Source of the DNA: Medicago truncatula
Lineage: Eukaryota; Streptophyta; Magnoliopsida; Fabales; Fabaceae
DNA: 64,000 nucleotides
Reading direction: 5' to 3'
NCBI RefSeq assembly: GCF_003473485.1
Contig: NC_053045.1
Span: forward strand, 50,572,494 to 50,636,493
The position numbers and the translations under genes were made by a program. The notes beneath the pieces are model-generated. The model worked only from the letters and a program-made list of their open reading frames with translations, did no database searches and was not told where the DNA came from. Below, one piece after another: positions 1 through 13,991 of this stretch. How positions within the stretch are numbered: the first letter of the stretch is position 1; each line of letters starts with the position of its first letter.

Positions 1-3000
1 GAGCTGACAAGTTGTTAAATTTAAATGATTCAGTACATTGTCATTCTGTAAACTTAAGTTTCTTCTCGTGTGGGCAGATCATTCTGGTGGTAGAAAGTGT
101 TAGCGCCATGCTTAATCATGATAGAATGATTACGAAGCTAACTACTGCAAAGCTTCAAAATGTCAAATCTTGAGAGCATTTTTTGGAGTATGATTTCAAT
201 GCATCCAAAGTTTCTTTGGTGTCCCGGAGTTCACTTGATCTTGATTTTGGTCCAAAACACGAAAAATATATTGATTCCACGATAGGAATACTGGGCTGTC
301 CTTAAACTCCTTTTATCAATGATGTGTATTTCCTTGGATGCAAATGTTTAGTATTTGAACGCAAGGCTTCGCAGGCAGAATGCTGATTGCTAGTAAAAAA
401 AGTATAACTTGTTATAAGGATAAACAATAGTGATTAATTTCTTAGTTAGTTAGACTTTAGAACTCTTTGATGTGCCATTTAAGAAGTTTCGGTGGCTTTG
501 TTCTTCAAATCCTAGTACAGCAAGTGTTTATTTATTTTTATTTTTTTGTATTGCTACCAGGTTGTTTTAGGTGGACTCTTTGAATTTGTAAACTCTTCTT
601 TGGTTATAGCTTATGGCTTTTATTAGATGAATGAATATTCTAATTGCTTTTGCCAAAAAAACACCAGCAGTTTATCAAATTAAACCAGGTAAATGAAATG
701 ATAACGTGTTGAAATGTAGTTTTTCATGGTGACGAAGTCATGGCTTTGGACCTCCCAATAGAAAACAATATTTCATTAGATTTTATAAACAAAAAGCCAT
801 CATATGCAGACTAAAAATGTCTCATATATTAAATTTTGCTTTAAGCCTCGCCTGCAAATCAAAATTAATGGGCCGACCCTCTTCAGAGTTCGTAGCATGT
901 AATGGGTTAGCATGTGTTTGGAACCGCATTGCAAATTGTTTTTCCGTGTCCTGAGGCATTTTCACTGTGAAAATAGAGAAGCTACAAAAGTAAAGCTTTG
1001 ACGCTGTTGTGGTTTCATACTGGCAAAACGCGCCATTGTTCTAAGCACATGCTCAATCTACCCAAAAAAAATAATCTAGCAATGGGTTTGACGGTTGAGT
1101 TTGAATTTGCTTATGTACAAACTTTTTTTGTTGCGTTTGATGCTCCCGCCAAAATCAAGTTGTTATGTTACATTCACTGTTCTTGAGTCTGTTTTAATTT
1201 TGGAAGAATGCCTGATTGTGTTGATTCCGAGGTTCATCAAGGTGTGGGACCTCTGTCCTCACTCATCACCGACTTCACTGACTCTGGCATGTACAATGCA
1301 TTTCATATCTCTTTTTGATGTAGAGGGGACATTGGATTTCAAATTAGTGTCCTGTCTCTGAGTCCGTATGTCTATTGAACAATCTCAGTTATATGTGAAT
1401 GAATCTTTGACCCAAAAAACGTTGTTCAAAATGTATGAAAGAATCGTCCCTACCCTACTACTTAAAAACTCCCTCTTGCGTTGTGTCTTAAGACTAATTT
1501 ATTGCTTTCACACTGCATTGCCAACTTCCACGGTCAATAAGGAGGACGTTCTTGTGCTAATAGATAAATTAAAAGCAATACAATAACTTAAACGTGAAAA
1601 TTGAGATTGTGCGATTTTTTCTTTGAAGTGTAACATTTACAACAGAACATTATAAAACACCACACCAGTGTGATCTGTGATGAGATAAGAACACGATAAC
1701 GTTTTGGTATTACACATGTTGGACATGCTCCGCCATACGAGACCGTGTAAGATTATCATACGACGTGGTTGTATAATTTGTGTTGTATCACAGACTCAGT
1801 TAAATGCTCAAATAAGTAGGCCAGCATTCTAGTTGAGTCAAGCACCATTTTGTTCTTCCAAATTATAATTCCTGTGTAATTCAATCATATTTATAAAATG
1901 GAAATTTAGTCAATTAAAAAACGTCGTGAAATTATCCCTTCATCAATATAATCTATTTTATAAGATAGACATGTGTATTGTTTTGAACAGTTTCTTTCTG
2001 TTTCAAGACAAATATTGGCGTTCTTTAACCTAAGAATCAAAATGCTCATTTACTCGTTGAAAAGTCTACACAATTTTTTTTTCAAGCATAGATGGCACAT
2101 GTGTTTTTCTCTTAGCTGAAGTTTCTTTATCAAATAATGTAATGGATAAACTTGCATCTTAAATGTAGAGAAATGACAAATTCTAAGTTAAGCTCAAACT
2201 CATGCATATCAAATGTCTCACTGAATCGTCCTTGCAAAAATTATTTGAAGTTATTTTTATATGCGTCTAAGGAGAAGATAATTTATTTATTTTTTTGGTT
2301 CAAGGAGAAGATAATATTCTCGTGTGGTAAATAATATAAAATATTTTAAAAATAATTTCAATATGATCGAGGTATTATATAATATTTTATAACTTTGTGA
2401 TAATATCGTATATACATTAAAATATAGATTTAGCCTTCTAAATCTCCCTCTCTCAAAGAAAGCCTACGTGTATGTCTGGATTGAAGTAAAAAGTGTAAGA
2501 AAAGAAGGGTAATGAAGAAAAGAATAGTGAGGTGGTTGTAAGGGAAAAGTTGTTGGTTAGAAGTGAAAATAGAAGGGAAAAAAAGGTAAATTTTTATTTC
2601 CTATTTAGTAAATTATAGAATAAATTAAGTTGATGTAGTATAAAGGTAATTTCTAGTTTTAGCAACTACAATGGAAAATGCTATTTTTGGATAGGATCTC
2701 ACGTGTATACAGCTAGGATTGTTTATACACTTTGGAAAGTTTGTTCTAATCTTACAAATTAAACCCTAATAAAAAAATGTTGAATCACCAAAAATCTAAA
2801 ATTTATGTCTCAAAATTGAGTTGTGTGGTTGGTTTGTTAGCACAACCCATTAACGGACACCGATTACATCACTTATTTATAGTTTTATAATGACTAAATA
2901 TTTTAGGAAAATGCTGAAGAGTATCTTCGAAACATTGATTAAGATGATAAAAATAGAAATATTGTTTTAGGAAATGGTGAAGAATGATGAATTTAACTTT

Positions 3001-5129
3001 TTAAAATTAAAAAATTGTTAAATCTAGTATAAACATATTATCTTTGGTTTCCTTAACAAATATTTTAGGGCACTTGTTAGCATAACCCAACACTTTATCT
3101 CTCAAATGCAGTACCTCAAATTTTTTTATCACGCGAATCTAATTAATAATTGTGTATAATCTTTTTTAGTAGAAATATACCGTCTGTTTGTTAAAAAAAA
3201 ATTATGTATCAATTATTTTATGAAAACAGATATATCGCATGTTTTTTTTACAGAAAATAGATCACATGTTAATAACTTACTACTGTTACATTTCAATATT
3301 TTTAGTCCTCTAAGATATAAGCTAAAGGTTAAAGGTTGTGACATCGAAGAAGTTTAAGAATGAGATCCACATTTTATACTAGACTTCGAGCATTTTCTCC
3401 TTGCCTCCAATAATACTAACAAAGTGTATGATCCATGGGCGGATCTATCTCATGGCTATGTGCGGCTATAGCCACACATGAATTTTAAAAAGTGATCGAA
3501 TTTTTAATCGTTAAAGTATGAAAATCGGTCGCTAATATGTTTAACGATAGAGATAATGACTGAAAATTCAATCGTTAGTATAAAAATCGGTCTTTATTTC
3601 GTTTAGCGATAGAAAGTTCAGCCGCTAAAATATAAAATATTAAAAATCGATTATTATTTCGGTTGCTATTTAGTTAGTCAAGATGTATTCTTAGACCCTT
3701 CCCTGATATGACCCCCGATCTTATAGAGTTTAATAAAAGAAAAATGTTAGCAAGTGTTTTTGAGACACTTTTTAAAAATTATAAGTGGTAAGTATTAATG
3801 AAAATATGTATATTCAATGTATTGAAAATCAAAATATTTAACTTTTATTAAAGATTAAATATTTGTTTTGAAATGCTTAAATCGTTTAATAAAACTTTTG
3901 TTATCAAGGTTATGAAGCTAAGCCTCCGATTGCATATGCTTTGAGACACTAGTCTATTTAAAGAAGTGGAGTGAAAGACCATTCAATTGTTGGCTTTGTA
4001 GTAATCCACCAAATATTCGTTTTACAATCTATTTAAGGACCACTCTCCACGGTACTTTCTTTTTGACATTTACTAGTACAAAACAAAGCCATGTTGAAGG
4101 CAGGAGAAACGTAAGACAATAGGAGGCAAAGATACTATGGCAGATTTAATCAGAAGGTTAAAACAATGATGCGTGCGTGCTTCTTCTTCTTTCTTTTCTA
4201 CCTTCGTTCTGTCAATTGTCGGCATCATACATCAACCCATGGGTCACGTGATCTACCAGTACTGTACTACTACTAGTATGCTAGTATATGGGCTCAGTAT
4301 TTTTACTTGTTACGTACCATTTACTAGTTTGGTACCACTCTAACCATTGGTCTATAAAGCTACTAAAATATGACATTTTTTCCCTTCGGATTTGTGTGTT
4401 ATCTTTGAGTTAAGGCCATGTCAATTTCTAATTTTATCCATACTTCACCAAGTTGTATCTATTATTTTCTAAATTTTAGAGAAAAGATAAAGAGTAAAAA
4501 AAGTAAAAGATCTTAAGAGAGAAGATCAAGAGATAGGTTAAATGGATTACAATATGACATTTTTTTAACGATATGATATGGCATTTTAGAATCCGGAAAT
4601 AAGTACTATTTTCTTACTTGCTACCGGTAAACAATGTCTTTTTTTGACAAGGCAGCGAATGTCTCTTATATAGTATTAAAATTGTGATATACTATTAATG
4701 TAGTTTAAAAACATATGTATAAACACTATGAATTATGAAAGGAAACAAAAAAAATACATGTTATAAAAATAATCCAAATTACATATTTGTTTCTTTATCT
4801 TATTTGTAGTTTATCTATGGTTCCTTATTCGTCATTTCCTTTAGTTTGAGGTCTTAAATGTTAATTTTGACGTCATATAGAGATGGTGATTAGGAGTTTT
4901 GTGTAAGCAAAAACATTTTTTATTTTTTATTAGTAGGAATTAGAGAATATATATGTCAAAAATGGAAAAGGAATGAGACAAGCATAAATGCATGTGAATT
5001 AGTAGCCGTAAGGAATGGTCCCTCCCTATGTGAGTTTCAATCCGTCATTTTCCGCCTGTGATTCGTTCCTTTGCTTTACTTTGCTGGGATCGCGAGCTTC
5101 TCATCATTCTCAATCTCCAAATTATTTGA
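1..5129. other. AT-rich intergenic DNA, no gene recognised
   Basis: Only short open frames of up to about 88 codons occur here, with no recognisable domain, no plausible splice chain and low-complexity AT-rich composition. The first 600 bases could be the tail of a gene lying left of the window, but nothing coding supports this. Confidence 0.5.
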
Positions 5130-5408
5130 TACCCCATCCGTTCATTTATAATTGTCATTTTTAGAGAAATTTTTTATTTCAATTTAATTGTCACTTTCAA
5201 AGTTCAATGCAACATTAAATTTTGTTTTATCAATATTACCCTTAATTATTTAATGCGGAGAGAGAAATTTATGAAACAAAATATTAAATGAAAAAGGCTA
5301 TTTTAGTACAAGTATAAATTACTGTACCAAAAGTAGTAACATTTATTGATTGTCTTGGTTTGTGTAAAATATCAAAAAATGACAATTAAAAACGAACGGA
5401 TGTAGTAT
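5130..5408. mobile_element. Stowaway-like MITE, copy 1
   Basis: The left end reads like the common CTCCCTCCGTTC terminal repeat (here CCCCATCCGTTC) and the right end is its inverted partner (GAACGGATGTAGTA). A TA dinucleotide lies at each boundary. The interior has no coding capacity. The element near 21.1-21.35 kb shares its interior, so both belong to one family. Assignment to the Tc1/mariner Stowaway class rests on the termini and TA target site. Confidence 0.6.
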
Positions 5409-5410
5409 TA

Positions 5411-5691
5411 CTCCCTCCATCCCAAATTGTATGACGTTTTGGGCATTTCACACATATTAAGAAATGTAATTAATATTGTGTGGGAAAGAGATATTATGGA
5501 TTGTTTTACAAAATTATCCTTAATAAATTATATGGGAAAGATAAATGAAAGAATTGAAAAAAGAAAGAGTAATAAATAGTTAAAGATATAATAGGAAAAG
5601 TAACATTAATGTTTCATTGGTATTCTAAAGTGACATACAATTTGGGACAAATATTTTTTCTAAAGTGACATATAATTTGGGACGGAGGGAG
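5411..5691. mobile_element. Stowaway-like MITE, abutting copy 1
   Basis: Terminal inverted repeats CTCCCTCCATCCCAAATT and its near-complement AATTTGGGACGGAGGGAG enclose about 280 bases of AT-rich sequence. TA lies on both sides. It sits directly against the previous MITE but has different internal sequence, so two different families were inserted side by side. Confidence 0.65.
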
Positions 5692-5799
5692 TATTATGTT
5701 TGCGGTGAGATCATTTGTTTACAATTAATTCAACTATGTCCATGCTTGTTTTTCATGTGTGTGTGATTATGATACACCAGCTCCATTTGTTAGATATCT

Positions 5800-6410
5800 G
5801 TGAAGCCCGGATACAAGATACGATATAGATACGATACTGCACCGATACGTCGATACGGAAAAATTTCAAAAATTAAGATACGATACGGCTGAGATACGTT
5901 AATAAAAAAAAATTATATAATTAAATATACAATATAATTATAACCATTTTTTTAATATGCAAATATATTAACAAACAAAAGGAAACAGTCATAGACACGT
6001 ATCACATCAACATAAATATAAATAATATTGACGATTAAGAGAGTGATGATTAGTCAATTACATACACAATATATCCAAAAAAAAGCATCATCAGTGTTAT
6101 ACTCTATCCAAAAGGAACATTGTTAGTGTTATACTACATCGATTCAAAAAAGAAGCATTATATCCAAAAAAAAAAAAGAACACATAAGTACTGAAGAGTT
6201 CAGTTATTTTAGTTAACATTAATTGTGAAGTATCGGAGCAGATATCAGTGCAAGATAATTATCGGATACTCACCTGATACGTATCAGGAAGTATCGGATA
6301 ATTATTATTTTTTTAAAATAAAATTTAATCTTCGGATATTCTCCTGATACGTATCGGAAAATATCGGACAGGTACATCATCCATTTTGAGGTATCGGGAC
6401 TTCGAAGGTT
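5800..6410. repeat. Inverted-repeat element rich in GATACG motifs
   Basis: The left end carries GTGAAGCCCGGATAC and the right end GTATCGGGACTTCG, which are imperfect inverted partners. Both flanks hold many copies of GATACGATAC or CGTATCGG, while the centre is AT-rich. It resembles non-autonomous foldback elements. The exact ends and a target duplication could not be fixed. Confidence 0.4.
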
Positions 6411-8268
6411 CATATGCAGGCAACTCTGTTCCTTCCCGTTTCCCTTTTCGATTCTGTTGGTGACCCACATTGATTTGCAAATTAGACCTTCATTGTGTTT
6501 GTGTGAGATGGAAGAAAATCACTTATCAACCACTTCAGTATTAAAAATCATGTTGTACGGGATAGACAATTAGTAGGTGGGTCAATGGTCATATAGTTTT
6601 GCTGCGTGGGGTTGAATTGGTCAATAGTTTCATTGTTTGTGAGCCCTACAACCCTACAAACTCAATATTAATTTCTAGATTTGGGAACTACAAATTTAAA
6701 TGGTTTGAATAATTTAATTTGAATTTAACTTTAGGTTTTTGTATTTTTAAAAATTTATTTTTGCTTAAACAATTAATTTTTTTGAACAAAGATATTTTCG
6801 CTTAAACAATTATTAATTATAATTTGATGTAGATTTGTCACATAAACATTAAATCGGCCAAGTAACAACTTTTCAACAGATCTTTCAGAAAAAGAAAAAA
6901 AACAACTTTTCAACAGAGTTTGATGGATAATATGCAAAAATGATAACATTATATAGGGTATTATGAATAATTGTGTTATTTTAACATCATGTAAATTTTT
7001 CACAATCAAAAAGACCTAGTCCAACACAAAAATAAAGAAAACCAAGCTAAACAATGAAAAACTCCTTGACTCAAAATTAGACAGCATGGTTAGAGAAGCA
7101 AAAGAAGGGATAAACCATTTTTTTTTTCTCGTTTATTTGTAGTTTTGGTCTCTTTATTTTAACTTTTTTATTTATTTATTGATCCCTTATGTTTTAATCA
7201 ACAATTTTGGTCTCTTGTTTTAACGGAGTTGTGGTTAAAAGGTCTAAAGTGAATGTGTGATTGAGTTGGGTTGTCAAGATGGTTTGAAGGACATTAGTGG
7301 TTGCAACTGAGTTCTTAAAATGCATCTTATGAAATGAATCATCATTAGATTAATTGTGTGGTTATATGTCAATCTTCTAAATTACTTTGGGTAAATTTGG
7401 GACTGTGTTGTGAGGTTCACATACTCAATTAAGATAGAATGAAGAAGAGAGAGACTGATTTAACATTATGTTTTATTTGTTTTCCTAAAGTAGAGTTCGA
7501 GTACAATGTTTCTTAACTCAATTTATCCCTAGTATGTAACTGCAAATATTTATATCTTTAGGTAACTCAAATTCATATAAGGACATGACATATTCCAATA
7601 TATATTTTCTCATATGCAACGATTAAAGATCAAACTATGGACCAAATATCTAATAAACTAAAATATTTATCAATATTGAATCAAGTTTAAACAGAAATTC
7701 ATGTTATCTAAAACAAAAGTGTAAGATTGAAGATGTTTCTCAATTTAAATATTGAATTAAATTCAAATACAAATACATGTTATCTAGAATAAAAGTGAAA
7801 GACTCGTTAAGCCATTTAAAATTTTAAATAATGAAAAGAAGTATCTCAAATTAGTTTTAAGTTTATATTTTTACCATCAATAAAAACTATAATTAGAATT
7901 AAAAAAGTAGATTTATTTATGGTGTGCTTTAATGTGTTAAACTGCCATTAAATAACCGGTGAGTAAACTTGAAAATGAGTTAGTAAAAGTTTGATTTGGC
8001 CTGACGGTCCAAAAGTAAAGACTATAGATAGAATTTGATGATTGCAGTTAAAAGCTACTAGGTACTAGAGATGATTGGAAAGTGTGTTAATAAAGTTGAT
8101 TTGCCTTGACATTCAAAAACAAGACACTCTTTCCTCTCCTCACTTCACTCACTCCAAACCAAACAAAGCCCCTCATCTTCTCAATCATCTCACTCTCTTT
8201 CCTTCCCATTCTTCTCATTCACTCTTCCTAATCCTATTTTTACACCTTTCTACTACATATCAATATCA
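6411..8268. other. Intergenic, presumed IQD promoter region
   Basis: No coding signal was recognised. The last 150 bases before the IQD start codon are CT-rich, as is common in plant 5' leaders. No unambiguous TATA box was fixed. Confidence 0.4.
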
Positions 8269-11200
8269 ATGGGAAAAGCATCAAGGTGGTTTCGTGGCCT
8301 TCTTGGTCTCAAAAAAACCGAACATGGTTCTTCTTCTTCTGATCAAAAACCACCTAAGGAGAAACGTAGATGGAGTTTTGTAAAATCATATAGAGAAGAA
8401 CAACAACATAGCAGCCACGTCACGTTTCCGACAGAACATGTCCAAAACAACAGACAGGCCATCGCCGTGGCCGCTGCCGAGGTTGTCAGATTTAATTACA
8501 GCAGTAATGGCATCGTCAGGATACGAGAACAATGGGCTGCTGTTAAGATCCAAGCCGCTTTTCGTGGAAGTTTGGTTCGTATCCATTAATTTCATTCCCA
8601 TAATTCCTTCAATTCTAAGTTTTGTTTTCTTCTTTTCTATACACGTGTGTGTTAGTGTGAATGCTTATTTTTATCTTTCTACTAATCCCTAAATTATTAA
8701 TTCTTTATTTGATTTTAATTTTATATATATAAAAAAATATGGTTTGGTAGAAGTTGATTACTTCTAATTCTATTTTTTAATGTCGTATTGCTATGGTTAC
8801 CCTGAATAATGTTTTTGGTACAAAACGTGTCATTTATGATGTTTCCTTTCTTTGCATCCTTGTCACATTTAATGGATCAATGATGGTATGAAAGTATCCA
8901 TCTTAGCATCTACTGTGCTAGCCATTAATTCGTTCCATGTAAAATTTACAGAACTATAGTTAAAAAAACCTAGAAGTTGAGTGAAATCTCTTCTATTTGG
9001 TGTCAAATAATGTGGAAATATTTTAGTTGTATTAATAAATGTGGAATTTGTATGATAATTTGTCAACGATGGTAGGTGTTATTGAATGTTTGATAGGCCA
9101 CCACCATGGCCCATAAAAAATTCTCCGTCCTTTTTGTAGTTAAATAATGACATTCAACTTTGGCCTTTTGGTTGTGGGGACAATGGACCACCACCAGCCC
9201 CTGAATCTACAGGGAATATAAATTTAGTAGTATGTGTGAAGTGAAGAGACTTTTATGTTGGCGTAGGTGAATGAGGGTGGGTGGGTGGCCTTGTTATGAT
9301 TTTTCTAAAGACTAATAAAAAAGTCTAGGGGTGTTTTGATTTGCAATTTCTGGTGGAGCCAACATTATTACACTTCCAATGTCCTTGATGTAGACTTTAT
9401 TCTTTTGTGATTATGTTCTGATGTTTGCTCAAGTTTTGATTTCGTGGGTCACCTAGTATTTGTACTTTTGTTTTCTTAGCTTATACTTGCCAATCAAGTT
9501 CTCCTTTTTTTAAAAAATAAAATAAAATAAAAGGATTTTTAGATGAATGAGATGATATATTATTGTCATGTAATTTTAATTACTGAAACAGTTAAAAAAA
9601 ATTAACCCCCCTGCTCTCTTTTACAGCAGAGTGTCTTTCATATTTCATTTGGCGTTTAGTAATTTTCACTTGGCTCTTTTCTACACTTTCATTTTGCAGA
9701 TATGAAATAATTTGGCAACTAAGTCATTTGACTGTCCTATCATTCTGATTCTGATATTGTACTAAAACCCCTAGTTGAAAATTTAATCCCTAACATGTTT
9801 CTTGTACAAGATTCTGTTATACCAATATCTGCAGTCTTTTATTTGCTTTGTTGTTTACAGATTGTAGTGTGGCTCTGAGCGCTATGGCTTAATAACCATT
9901 GCTTCAATTAATTACCTGCAATTACTTTGAACTTAACCTTACTATTTTTGAGATACTGATACTGCTCATTTACTTTTAAATATTGAAATTGTTAGGCAAG
10001 GAAGGCACTACGAGCATTAAAAGGGCTGGTGAAACTCCAGGCACTGGTGAGAGGTCATATTGAGAGGAAACGAACAGCAGAGTGGCTCAAAAGAATGCAA
10101 TCACTTTTACGGGCACAGGCACGATTTAATGCAGCACGCACCATGCAAACCTCACATTTGAATGCAAAATCATCTACTCTCCACCTCTATGTAAGTGTAA
10201 TTATGAATTGCTCTTCCTCTTTTTTCTGTGATTCATCAAAGTAGCTTTTAACTGCATAGTTGATGTAGGAATATGAAGCCAATTTTTTATCTTGATTTGT
10301 GTATTTGTTTTGGTTTGCAAATGTGAAGATTGATTCATCTTGTTAACTAATATTATCACATTCATGCTTGAATATCTTTTAAATTTGTTGATCAAAATGC
10401 CAATACTGCCAACATCATGTTCTTGATCTAATCATATAGTTTTTACAAATGGTCGTATACAGGGTCCAGCAACACCAGAAAAATCTGAAAGCCCTGTTAG
10501 ATCTAGGAGCATGAAATCTGAGCATTCACCTGGACTCAAGGTATTTTCTCGTAACAATGCCATTTGTTAATTTTTACCCAAAAAGTGTGCATTCAGTGTA
10601 TTATCAAATTATTTGTCTACTTATGGATGCCATTATATTTCATTGCAGAGAAATGGTTCCAAATCTTGTCTCTCAAACGGCGGCAACATATCAGAAAATC
10701 AGTTAGACGAACAATCATGGAATAGAGTAAGATCACTGATAAGAACATATAGCAGGAGTGACGAAAAAAGTGATAGGATTGTCGAAATTGATTCGGGAAA
10801 ACAACACATCAACACAAAACGCAGAAACATCTTTCACTCCACAAGTGATCCTGATTATTATTATAGTCAGAATTTGACCCCTACAAAGGAATCAAAATCT
10901 CATCAATTTGGTCAAAGTGTATCTTGTGAGGTTCAATCTTATTACAACCCACTAAAACTTAACGAAGTTGAAGAGAACTCGTTTTGCACCGCAAACAATA
11001 GTCCTCAACTTTTATCATCTGCAACTTCAAAAGATGATGGTTACAACAGAAGTCCTTTTACTCCTACAAGAAGTGATGGCCCAAGAAGCTACATTAGAGG
11101 CTACTCTGATTACCCAAGTTACATGGCTTATACAGAGTCGGCAAAGGCCAAAGTTAGATCTCTGAGTGCACCAAAACAAAGGCCTCAATATGAGAAATCA

Positions 11201-11353
11201 AGTTCGTCAAATAGGTACTCACTAAATGGACACGACATGGCAAGATTGGCCGCACAGAGAACATCTGCATTGCAAGCAAGCTTCACTAGCAAAGGCTATC
11301 CTGGTTCTGGTCGTTTGGATAAGCTTGGAATGCCTGTAGGGTATAGATATTGA
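8269..11353 (+). CDS. IQ67-domain (IQD) calmodulin-binding protein
   Basis: Four exons, all in phase 0: 8269-8574, 9996-10190, 10463-10540 and 10649-11353, giving 427 aa. The protein opens with [13 protein letters not shown], the typical IQD start. The IQ67 region spans residues 86-155, with [12 protein letters not shown] (exon 1) joined to [20 protein letters not shown] (exon 2). The intron falls inside the first IQ motif, as is usual for the family. A DUF4005-type segment lies at about residues 350-372 ([19 protein letters not shown]), and the rest is Ser- and Arg-rich. IQD proteins bind calmodulin and act as scaffolds on microtubules, the plasma membrane or in the nucleus. By recall the closest subgroup is IQD22-24 of Arabidopsis. 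The first donor (GTTCGT) is weak and its intron is 1.4 kb. Family assignment is firm; subgroup is tentative. Confidence 0.93.
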
Positions 11354-12222
11354 TGATAATGATAATGTTAATTTCTGTTAAAAGGGTATTACTAGTTTAT
11401 TATTGTAGCTTTATTTGAGTGTTGTTGAAGCCTTAACATTTATCTTGCTAACTAACTGATTGTACTTTGTTGGGTTGTGAAACTTCATCTTTATGGCAGC
11501 ATTAGAATATTCTTAACTATATTATACTATATAATGCCAAGAGCTGAAATTACTTTAGTTTCTCTAGCATTTTTGTCAGTGAGTTATTTCCTATTCCTAG
11601 CATGTTTTTATAGATATATATCTAGTTTTTTAGGTAGGTATCTTTATTTTTACTTGTATTTGGATGCACTGCTTGTAAGTGAATATTCTTCACAGGCTTT
11701 TGTTAGTTTGTTGCATAGCACGATTTTCCATTTTTGTAAGAAAAAAGATGGGACTAGAATCCCAAAACAAAGAAAACACGTAAACTAAAAAAGAATGAGA
11801 GGGATTCAGAGAATCTTAAGAAATGAAGGTGTTTGAGGTGAAACATCACTACCACATGTGACTTGTGATTGTGACCATATTGATTTAGCAACAGTTTCCT
11901 TCTGTGAGTGTGCATCTAACAAATACTCCAATTCTTTGTTCATTGTAGAGACCTCCTAAGCCAAGAAATTTACATGGCCACTATTAATTTTTGTTAGCTT
12001 GGCTAATCTAGAGAAATTCTTTGTTATTAATTTTTAGTTCAATTGTTTATCAACCAATTATGTTTTTAGTTTTACATGTGATGTGAAAAGGTTTAGGTCC
12101 GCAAGGATATTTCGTTTACCTTTTTCAAAGATATATGCGTGTGTAAGTAGCTAAGTTAATGTTTGTGTATTTGTAAATGAAAACTAGAATGACTTTTAAG
12201 AAAGCGGTCAACAAGACATCAA
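11354..12222. other. IQD 3' flank and intergenic DNA
   Basis: The first 150 or so bases after the IQD stop are T-rich and presumably 3' UTR. An open frame of 103 codons at 11477-11788 is hydrophobic and AT-driven with no family resemblance, so it is not called. Confidence 0.4.
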
Positions 12223-12296
12223 GGTTTCGTGGTGTAGTTGGTTATCACGTCAGTCTAACACACTGAAGGTCTCCGGTTCGAACCCGGGCGAAGCCA
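12223..12296 (+). tRNA. tRNA-Val (anticodon AAC)
   Basis: A 74-base gene folds as a full cloverleaf. Acceptor GGTTTCG pairs with CGAAGCC, discriminator A follows, and CCA is not encoded. The anticodon stem TCAGT/ACTGA encloses CTAACAC, which carries AAC. The T arm contains GGTTCGAACC and serves as B box, and the D arm GTGTAGTTGG forms the A box. No intron is present. It looks functional and is independent of its protein-coding neighbours. Confidence 0.96.
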
Positions 12297-12300
12297 AATA

Positions 12301-12316
12301 TTTTTTTATTTTTTTT
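12301..12316 (+). terminator. RNA polymerase III T-run terminator
   Basis: Seven T residues, one A and then eight T residues begin four bases after the tRNA-Val 3' end. Such a T run is the standard polymerase III stop signal. Confidence 0.8.
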
Positions 12317-12820
12317 CATACAAAAATCATCAAGTAATGTCATTTTTTGTGCGTTTCAGTAAGTTCGCTAAAACATGCCTAGTGAAGGTAAAAGGAGAAG
12401 AAGCTTTATTTATTATAGGTAAATCTTATTATAGAAAATGCTAGCAAGGTCCTTGGACATTAATGAATAAATAACAAAGTATCATAAGAACTCCATAAAA
12501 TTGATGGTACGTCTAACACTTGCCTTGTGAAGCAAAATATATACGTAGGTAAAAAAGAAACTTATTTTTTTTATTATAAATATTTTATGGAAAATTGTTA
12601 TTAAGTGTCAGTAGGATATTGTTTAAAAGTCAAAATAGATGTATTTATCATTTTGACTAATATATAAACATACAAAAAAAAATCCAATTTTAGATTTTAT
12701 AAACAATGCCCTTTATACCACTTTTTAGCACGACTCCTATTTTGTTTCTCCCTGTTCACAATTCTAATTTGATAAATGTAGAGGAAGAAGGTAAATTGCT
12801 TAAAGAATCAAAACAAATAT

Positions 12821-13302
12821 TTTTTTTGTAGAGAAATTAAAATAGTATATATATTGTATATAAATAATTTATATGCATTGTTAAAAAGAAAATATTATCC
12901 CCGATGCTAATTTGGTGGGCAAGTTTAACTTTCTTAAAAAAAAAAAAAAAATAACAAAGGAAAAAAGGGCATTAGGAATATGACTCTGGGACATCAGGCT
13001 TAACACAATCTCCAGCTTTGATGGAGGTGTTCAAACTTTGTTAATTAGAATAGTCTTTTTTGTAAAGAAATTAAAATAGCATATATATATATTGTATATG
13101 AATAATTTATATGCATCGTTAAAAAGAAAAATTATACATTTTTTTTTGTAGAATGACAAAGGAAAAATTTCCCCAATGCTAATTTGGATGGGCAGGTTTA
13201 GCTTTCTTAAAAAAATTTGACAAAGGAAAAAAAGAGTATTAGAAATATGGCTCGGTATGAGACATCAAACTTAACACAATCTCTAGCCTGATGGAGGTGT
13301 TT
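12821..13302. repeat. Direct duplication, about 210-250 bp units
   Basis: Two diverged head-to-tail copies lie at about 12821-13033 and 13051-13302. Both contain GAAATTAAAATAG, then ATATGCAT and GTTAAAAAGAAAA, then GATGCTAATTTGG or AATGCTAATTTGG, then CTTAACACAATCTC and GATGGAGGTGTT. The second copy has extra short insertions. No coding function is visible. Confidence 0.65.
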
Positions 13303-13991
13303 GCCAAAAGGTCGCATCTAGTCTTGAAGAGCGTCTGAGTTCGACTAAGAAATCCGTGCAACAGTTGCCCTTTCTAAACACATGTTGGCGCCGTTGTCGG
13401 AGATCATTGATATTTAAGAAACTGTTAGTTTAAGTAGTATTGTAGTAAATTATTATCGAAAAAATCATGTTCTGAGTGTGAGTACTTGATAAAATACTAA
13501 GAAAAAATATCATTCTTTAACTTTTATCTTGCAGTAATAACTTAATGATCACTTAATAGTCTCATTTTTTTTAACAGCGTTAATAGTCTTATTTCCATTG
13601 TCCTTCAGATCAACCTGAGCTCGTCTTAAACAGACTTGTTCTAAATAGGATGAAAAGAATGGCCTTCAACTTTAGAGTTGAGTTAGTGATGAATATAAAT
13701 ATAACACATCTCCCAAAATGTTACTCTCTCATCATGTATTGGTCGTTAGAAGTGGAAGTCTTATGAAGTGATATTTGATTCCTTATAAATTAGAACGCTA
13801 TCCCAAATAATATACGAACAGTGATATTGAACCAAGCTAAACATAACATATTTATATAAGTTGAAGCATTAATGTATCAGTCAACATATGGAAATCAGGA
13901 TTTAAAATCTACATGTTTCATCAGTACAGCATTCTCACTACCATAAAGCCGGAAAAACTAATGATGTGTATCAGTTGCACTTAGGACCTAC
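13303..13991. other. Intergenic, RFC2 3' flank
   Basis: AT-rich sequence with no recognised gene. The part next to 13991 would be the 3' UTR of the minus-strand RFC2 gene. Confidence 0.4.

Noticed and set aside
1095-1361. 88-codon plus frame
   Set aside because: No domain, no splice partners, hydrophobic composition typical of AT-rich spacer.
8075-8383. 102-codon plus frame over the IQD start
   Set aside because: Overlaps IQD exon 1 in another frame; the IQD frame is clearly the coding one.
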